Source of the DNA: an uncultured Porphyromonas sp.
GTDB lineage: Bacteria; Bacteroidota; Bacteroidia; Bacteroidales; Porphyromonadaceae
Reading direction: 5' to 3'
Length of the DNA: 11,041 nucleotides
Assembly: GCA_902465775.1 (NCBI GenBank)
Contig: CABQOJ010000028.1
Span: forward strand, 1 to 11,041
Position 1 is the stretch's first letter, and each line of letters starts with the position of its first letter. The position numbers and the translations under genes are program-made. Under the pieces are notes generated by a model. That model worked only from the letters and a program-made list of their open reading frames with translations. It had not been told where the DNA came from and did not search any database. Shown here in pieces: positions 7,894 to 11,041 of the stretch.

Positions 7894-8055
7894 TCCTCGG
7901 AGGAATCTCCTAAATAGCTCCGAGGGAATCTCTCATTTCCTCGGAGGAACGAAACAACTCTTCGGAAGAATGAAATGAAACTTCGGAAGAGTCAAATGAA
8001 ACTTCGGAAGAAGTTGACGACTTCCTCCGAGGAGTTTTTCAATTTTCTCGGGAGC
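7894..8055. repeat. Periodic array of about eight small inverted repeats (21-23 bp period)
   Basis: Eight short inverted repeats with cores of the type CTTCGGAAG or CCTCGGAGG follow one another. Starts, aligned on the 11-bp core, are 7894 (TCCTCGGAGGA), 7917 (GCTCCGAGGGA), 7938 (TCCTCGGAGGA), 7959 (TCTTCGGAAGA), 7980 (ACTTCGGAAGA), 8001 (ACTTCGGAAGA), 8023 (TCCTCCGAGGA) and 8045 (TTCTCGGGAGC, degenerate). Steps are 23, 21, 21, 21, 21, 22 and 22 bp. The spacers of the middle units are alike (AATGAAATGAA, GTCAAATGAA), so units 3-5 are near tandem copies, while the outer units keep mainly the palindrome. Spacing near 21 bp puts each core on the same DNA face. It could be a multi-site protein-binding array, a decayed tandem repeat or a family of intergenic palindromes. 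Confidence 0.75.
8002..8032 (-). terminator. Possible terminator hairpin after the glycosyltransferase gene
   Basis: Within the repeat array, 8002-8014 can pair with 8020-8032 around a 5-nt loop (TGACG): a 13-bp stem with one mismatch and one G-T wobble. On the minus strand it is followed by TTTCATTTG, a modest T-rich tract, about 105 nt past the glycosyltransferase stop. On the plus strand it is followed by AGTTTTT. It may simply be two neighbouring array units pairing, so confidence is low. Confidence 0.3.
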
Positions 8056-8137
8056 AATTCAGATAAGTTGAAGGAGAGTCGTTGAGTATGGGAGCGACGA
8101 CTCGCGACCTTCGTAGATGCGACGGAACAAGCTGAGG

Positions 8138-9025
8138 TTACGATCGGAGGGAGCAGAGGTGGAGGAGCTTGTAGAGAGCGAAGAGTCGGAGCGAGGGATG
8201 GCGCGAGGTGAGCTGTCGTCGTAGCAAGGGCTTGAGGAGCGGAGCGAGGCTACCGAGCAACGGGACGAGCCTGGCGCGCTCCAGTCGTAGGTAGAGCTGG
8301 AGGAGACGTATCGGATAGGGCGCGAGCAGGGCACGGTGTCGGTAGAGGTTCTCCACGTAGCGCTCGGTGGTGTCGAGGAATTGGTCGCTGGTCTCCTTGA
8401 GTGCATGGATGACGGGGTTGTCGATGTGCGTGATGGCGACACCTCGCTCGGCCAGTCGATAGCCGAAGTAAGCGTCTTCGTAGCCCATACCCATATCTGC
8501 GGGGAAGCCTTCCTCGAGAAAGATGTGACGAGGTATCAGGAAGCTCATACTGACGAAAGCATCTGCGGGCGCTTGCTGTCGCTCGGCGATGCTGCGGGTC
8601 TCGACTTTGTGCCCATACTTATAGCGCAAAAGCCTGTCGCTGGTGGGTCGCTCGGTGGGATAGCGAAAGCCCCCTACCACTACCCTATCGGGATGCGCTG
8701 CCTGCAGGTAGTCCACGACGAAGCTGTCGGAGGCGGGCATCGTGTCGGAGTCAATGATGAGGAGTTGGTCGCCCTCGGCTTGCTGCGCTAGGTAGTTGCG
8801 CATGCGCCCCGCCCCAAGATGTGTCGTGGGGCGGACGAGCCGTATGAGCCCCTCCTGCTGGAGTGAGTCGTAGAGCTGAGCATAGCGAGGATCGGAGGAG
8901 TCGTCTCCGAGGATGATCTCACCCTCCACGTGCGCCTGTAGAAGCTGACGATGCAGGGTCTCTACGAGTGGACGGCAGTCGTAGTTGCGCGTGGGAATCA
9001 GTATGGAGATTGGCTTTGCTGGCAT
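8138..9025 (-). CDS. Family 2 glycosyltransferase (295 aa)
   Basis: This is a cytoplasmic or membrane-associated GT2 (GT-A fold) enzyme that would transfer a sugar from a nucleotide donor to a glycan, perhaps for capsule, LPS or surface glycan synthesis; donor and acceptor are unknown. Visible landmarks are the N-terminal strand ISILIPTRNYDC (6-17), DD at 41-42, the DxD metal/donor motif in IDSDTMP (D92, D94), GGFRYP (118-123) and the acceptor-side GYEDAYFGYRL (181-191). Residues about 237-270 are leucine- and arginine-rich, fitting a membrane-surface helix. A longer reading frame starts with TTG at 9079, but that codon lies inside a -7 promoter box and its extra 18 residues do not look like part of the family, so I start at the ATG at 9025. 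The gene stands alone: a terminator lies upstream and the repeat array downstream. Confidence 0.85.
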   Translation of the reverse strand: MPAKPISILIPTRNYDCRPLVETLHRQLLQAHVEGEIILGDDSSDPRYAQLYDSLQQEGLIRLVRPTTHLGAGRMRNYLAQQAEGDQLLIIDSDTMPASDSFVVDYLQAAHPDRVVVGGFRYPTERPTSDRLLRYKYGHKVETRSIAERQQAPADAFVSMSFLIPRHIFLEEGFPADMGMGYEDAYFGYRLAERGVAITHIDNPVIHALKETSDQFLDTTERYVENLYRHRALLAPYPIRLLQLYLRLERARLVPLLGSLAPLLKPLLRRQLTSRHPSLRLFALYKLLHLCSLRS

Positions 9026-9076
9026 GAGAGTGTGGACTGGGCGACCCTTTCGCTGAGTGAGCGAAAGAGTGCTCCA

Positions 9077-9084
9077 CAAAAGTA
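9077..9084 (-). promoter_or_regulatory. Bacteroidetes-type -7 box of the glycosyltransferase gene
   Basis: On the minus strand this reads TACTTTTG, a full match to the Bacteroidetes TAnnTTTG -7 consensus. It lies just after the panB terminator and about 50 bp before the ATG at 9025. A GTTG about 22 nt further upstream could be a weak -33 element (consensus TTTG); that spacing is slightly long. Transcription would begin near 9070, downstream of the TTG at 9079. Confidence 0.55.
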
Positions 9085-9109
9085 CTCATTTCGGGGAGCA
9101 TAGACACAA

Positions 9110-9156
9110 CAAAAGCGAAGGCACTACCAAGCTCACTGGCTGGTGGTGCCTTCGCT
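9110..9156 (-). terminator. Strong Rho-independent terminator of panB
   Basis: A 16-bp stem (9114-9129 with 9141-9156, outer part AGCGAAGGCA / TGCCTTCGCT) has a single non-Watson-Crick position and an 11-nt loop. On the minus strand it is followed at once by TTTTGTTGTG. It starts 25 bp past the panB stop codon and separates the housekeeping pair from the glycosyltransferase gene. Confidence 0.9.
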
Positions 9157-9180
9157 ATGTTATATATGTATCTGTGGAGA

Positions 9181-10002
9181 CTAGTAAGACTCCTCCTCGT
9201 TCGGGAAGTCTTGGCTCTTGACGTCGGCTATGTAGTGCTGTACCGCATCAGTCATGACGGAGCCAAGGTCAGCGTAGCGACGCAAGAAGCGCGGGCTAAA
9301 GCCTTGCGTGATGCCGAGCATGTCGTGCATGACGAGGACTTGACCGTCCACCCCACCGCCGGCGCCGATGCCGATGACGGGGATCGTTAGCTCAGAGGCA
9401 ACCTTGGTGGCTAGCGGTGCTGGGATCTTCTCCAGTACGAGGGCAAAGCAACCTAGCTCCTCGAGGAGATGCGCATCTGCCAGCAATTTATCAGCCTCCG
9501 CCTGCTCCTTAGCACGGACAGCGTAAGAGCCAAACTTATTGATCGACTGAGGGGTGAGCCCGAGGTGCCCCATGATCGGGATGCCAGCCGAGAGGATACG
9601 CTCTACCGACTCACGGATCTCGCTACCTCCCTCTATCTTGATCGCATCAGCGTGGGTGATCTTCATCACCTTGATGGCACTCTCTAGAGCGATCTTAGAG
9701 TTACCCTGATAAGAGCCAAAGGGGAGGTCAACGACGACCAGCGCACGCTGCACCGCTTTCATCACGCTCTTGCCGTGGTATATCATTTGGTCGAGTGTGA
9801 TAGGGAGCGTAGTCACATTACCCGCCATCACATTACTGGCAGAGTCGCCTACGAGGATCACATCCATGCCGGCAGCATCGATGATCTGTGCTGCTGAGTA
9901 GTCGTAAGCGGTGAGCATGGAGATCTTCTCCCCACGCTCTTTCATCTCGAGTAGTCGTCGGGTGGTCACCTTGCGACTATCCGTAGCTTGATAAGTGGAC
10001 AT
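9181..10002 (-). CDS. panB: 3-methyl-2-oxobutanoate hydroxymethyltransferase (ketopantoate hydroxymethyltransferase)
   Basis: PanB is a cytoplasmic enzyme that moves a hydroxymethyl group from 5,10-methylenetetrahydrofolate to 2-oxoisovalerate, giving ketopantoate, the first committed step of pantothenate and CoA synthesis. The 273-residue length is normal for the family, a TIM-barrel enzyme. Metal-binding residues are visible as D53 (VGDS), D92 (VDLPFGSY) and E124 (IKIEGG), and the catalytic glutamate as E191 (LEKIPAPLA). Other signatures are [11 protein letters not shown] (29-39), MGHLGLTPQ (144-152), PVIGIGAG (208-215) and [11 protein letters not shown] (221-231). The start is ATG with an AT-rich leader and no Shine-Dalgarno, as usual in Bacteroidota. 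It lies 37 bp after guaA on the same strand, so it is probably cotranscribed, and is followed by a strong terminator. No panC or panD is in the window. Confidence 0.97.
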   Translation of the reverse strand: MSTYQATDSRKVTTRRLLEMKERGEKISMLTAYDYSAAQIIDAAGMDVILVGDSASNVMAGNVTTLPITLDQMIYHGKSVMKAVQRALVVVDLPFGSYQGNSKIALESAIKVMKITHADAIKIEGGSEIRESVERILSAGIPIMGHLGLTPQSINKFGSYAVRAKEQAEADKLLADAHLLEELGCFALVLEKIPAPLATKVASELTIPVIGIGAGGGVDGQVLVMHDMLGITQGFSPRFLRRYADLGSVMTDAVQHYIADVKSQDFPNEEESY

Positions 10003-10039
10003 ATTGATTTAGATATTAAATAGTAGACTGAGCGAAGCG

Positions 10040-11041
10040 TTACTCCCACTCAATCGTTGCGGGTGGCTTTGACGACACATCGTAGCAGACGCGATTGACG
10101 CCACGCACCTTGTTTATGATTTCGTTAGAGACCTCTGCGAGGAAGTCGTACGGCAGCCGAGCCCAGTCAGCACTCATCGCATCGACGCTCGTCACCGCAC
10201 GCAGTGCCACCGTGTACTCATAGGTGCGCTCGTCACCCATGACGCCCACGCTCTGCACCGGCAGTAGGATAGCTCCCGCCTGCCAAACCTCATCGTAAAG
10301 GTTGTACTTGCGGAGCAGGTCGGTGTATATCTTGTCAGCCTGCTGGAGGATAGCCACCTTCTCAGGAGTCACCTCGCCCAGCACGCGAATGCCTAGGCCT
10401 GGCCCTGGGAAGGGATGGCGAAAGATCATGTGTCGTGGCATAGAGAGTGCCAAGCCAACACGACGCACCTCATCCTTAAAGAGATGCTTCAGAGGCTCCA
10501 CCAGCTTGAGGTGCATACGCTCAGGCAGTCCGCCCACGTTGTGGTGGCTCTTGATCACTTTGCCCGTGATATTGATGGACTCAATGATGTCGGGGTAAAT
10601 GGTTCCCTGACCCAGCCAACGAGCCTGCGGCAACTTCTTCGCCTCAGCCTCAAAGACCTCGATGAAGTCTCGACCAATCACTTTACGCTTAGCCTCAGGA
10701 TCACGAACGCCAGCCAGGTCTCCGAGGAACTTCGCACTAGCGTCAACCTTGATACAGCCTAGTCCGAGTGCTTTGTAGTCCTCCAAGATCTGCTCCGCCT
10801 CGCCTAGTCGCATTAGCCCATGATCCACAAAGATACAGGTGAGCTGATCGCCGATAGCACGGTGCAGGAGGACCGCAGCGACCGAACTGTCCACGCCTCC
10901 GCTGAGCGCCATGATGACTTGCTCGTCACCTACCTGAGCCTGGATCGAGGCAATGCTACTCTCGATGAAAGACTCGGACGACCACGCGCCCTTGATGCCA
11001 CAGAGCGTGACGAAGTTGTCGAGGAGCTTCGTACCCTCCTC
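10040..11041 (-). CDS. guaA: GMP synthase (glutamine-hydrolysing), C-terminal two thirds, cut by the window edge
   Basis: GuaA makes GMP from XMP, ATP and glutamine-derived ammonia in the cytoplasm, the last step of de novo guanine nucleotide synthesis. The window holds the last 333 codons. The reading frame stays open past the internal ATG at 10912 to the edge, starting [16 protein letters not shown], so the true start lies outside. Visible are the ATP pyrophosphatase domain with the PP-loop SGGVDSS (residues 47-53 of the visible part), IFVDHGLMR and the [11 protein letters not shown] segment, then the dimerisation domain with [30 protein letters not shown] and the typical C-terminus KPPATIEWE. 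The N-terminal class I glutamine amidotransferase domain (about 200 residues) is missing from view. No frameshift is seen. panB follows after 37 bp. Confidence 0.97.
   Translation of the reverse strand, partial: EEGTKLLDNFVTLCGIKGAWSSESFIESSIASIQAQVGDEQVIMALSGGVDSSVAAVLLHRAIGDQLTCIFVDHGLMRLGEAEQILEDYKALGLGCIKVDASAKFLGDLAGVRDPEAKRKVIGRDFIEVFEAEAKKLPQARWLGQGTIYPDIIESINITGKVIKSHHNVGGLPERMHLKLVEPLKHLFKDEVRRVGLALSMPRHMIFRHPFPGPGLGIRVLGEVTPEKVAILQQADKIYTDLLRKYNLYDEVWQAGAILLPVQSVGVMGDERTYEYTVALRAVTSVDAMSADWARLPYDFLAEVSNEIINKVRGVNRVCYDVSSKPPATIEWE

Larger units (their letters stand above)
7759..8137. other. 379-bp gap between the glycosyltransferase gene and the surface-protein unit
   Basis: No convincing gene lies here. 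The gap must contain the 5' control region of the four-gene unit and the 3' end of the glycosyltransferase transcript. I see a 14-bp dyad (7790-7803), an array of small inverted repeats (7894-8055) and a longer hairpin (8002-8032). I found no clean TAnnTTTG box on the minus strand in this gap. A TTTG is present at 7861-7864 (minus), but the only TA-starting candidate near it (7836-7843, TAATCCAG) is a poor match at 17-nt spacing. The promoter is therefore not assigned. Confidence 0.6.

Noticed and set aside
7775..7978. Plus-strand reading frame of 67 codons in the gap
   Set aside because: No family resemblance, no promoter box seen, and it runs into the repeat array.
7894..8055. CRISPR array
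   Set aside because: Units are only about 21 bp in all, with no unique spacers of 25-40 bp and no cas genes nearby.
7975..8085. Small plus-strand reading frame (36 codons) through the repeat array, starting MKLRKSQMKLRKK
   Set aside because: The 21-bp period is a multiple of three, so any open frame gives a repeated peptide. The 22-bp units break the pattern, no promoter is visible, and the palindromes explain the sequence better.
8059..8442. Minus-strand reading frame of 127 codons rich in Ser, Thr and Pro
   Set aside because: It overlaps the glycosyltransferase in another frame; its composition is that of a shadow frame and it has no recognisable domain.
10302..10762. Plus-strand reading frames opposite guaA
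   Set aside because: They lie antisense to a highly conserved gene and show no recognisable protein features.

Overview
The window looks like chromosomal DNA of a Bacteroidota bacterium, most likely Porphyromonas or a close relative. Four things suggest this. Large secreted leucine-rich-repeat (LRR) proteins end in domains resembling type IX secretion (T9SS) sorting domains. Two further secreted proteins begin with the 'IDSITF' type segment common in Bacteroidetes surface proteins. A TAnnTTTG-type -7 promoter box is present. The starts lack obvious Shine-Dalgarno sequences. The genus is an inference; no marker RNA gene is present.

All seven genes lie on the minus strand, so transcription runs from high to low coordinates. 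On the right are housekeeping genes: the 3' two thirds of guaA (GMP synthetase, running off the right edge), then after 37 bp panB (ketopantoate hydroxymethyltransferase), closed by a strong hairpin terminator at about 9110-9156. Next is a family 2 glycosyltransferase with its own promoter box at 9077-9084. That box shows that the ATG at 9025, not an upstream TTG, is the real start.

Between the glycosyltransferase and the next gene is a 379-bp gap (7759-8137). It holds an unusual array of about eight small inverted repeats built on CTTCGGAAG / CCTCGGAGG, spaced 21-23 bp apart (about two helical turns), and a separate 14-bp dyad close to the next start.

The left 7.7 kb is a tightly packed four-gene unit (gaps of 5, 10 and 35 bp) ending in a perfect 11-bp stem at 4-44. 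In transcription order it encodes two paralogous secreted proteins with a C-terminal FISUMP-like ('Fibrobacter succinogenes major paralogous') domain, the first with an inserted Big_2-like domain, then two very large secreted LRR proteins. Each LRR protein contains three tandem modules (beta-rich leader, 3 to 8 LRRs of about 21 residues, and a 'W-x-V-x-D-[FY]-N-G' cap cassette) plus a T9SS-like tail. All four products appear to be exported, so I read this as a cell-surface or secreted adhesin-type locus. Its binding partner cannot be told from the sequence. Sampled lines suggest a lower GC content than the flanks.
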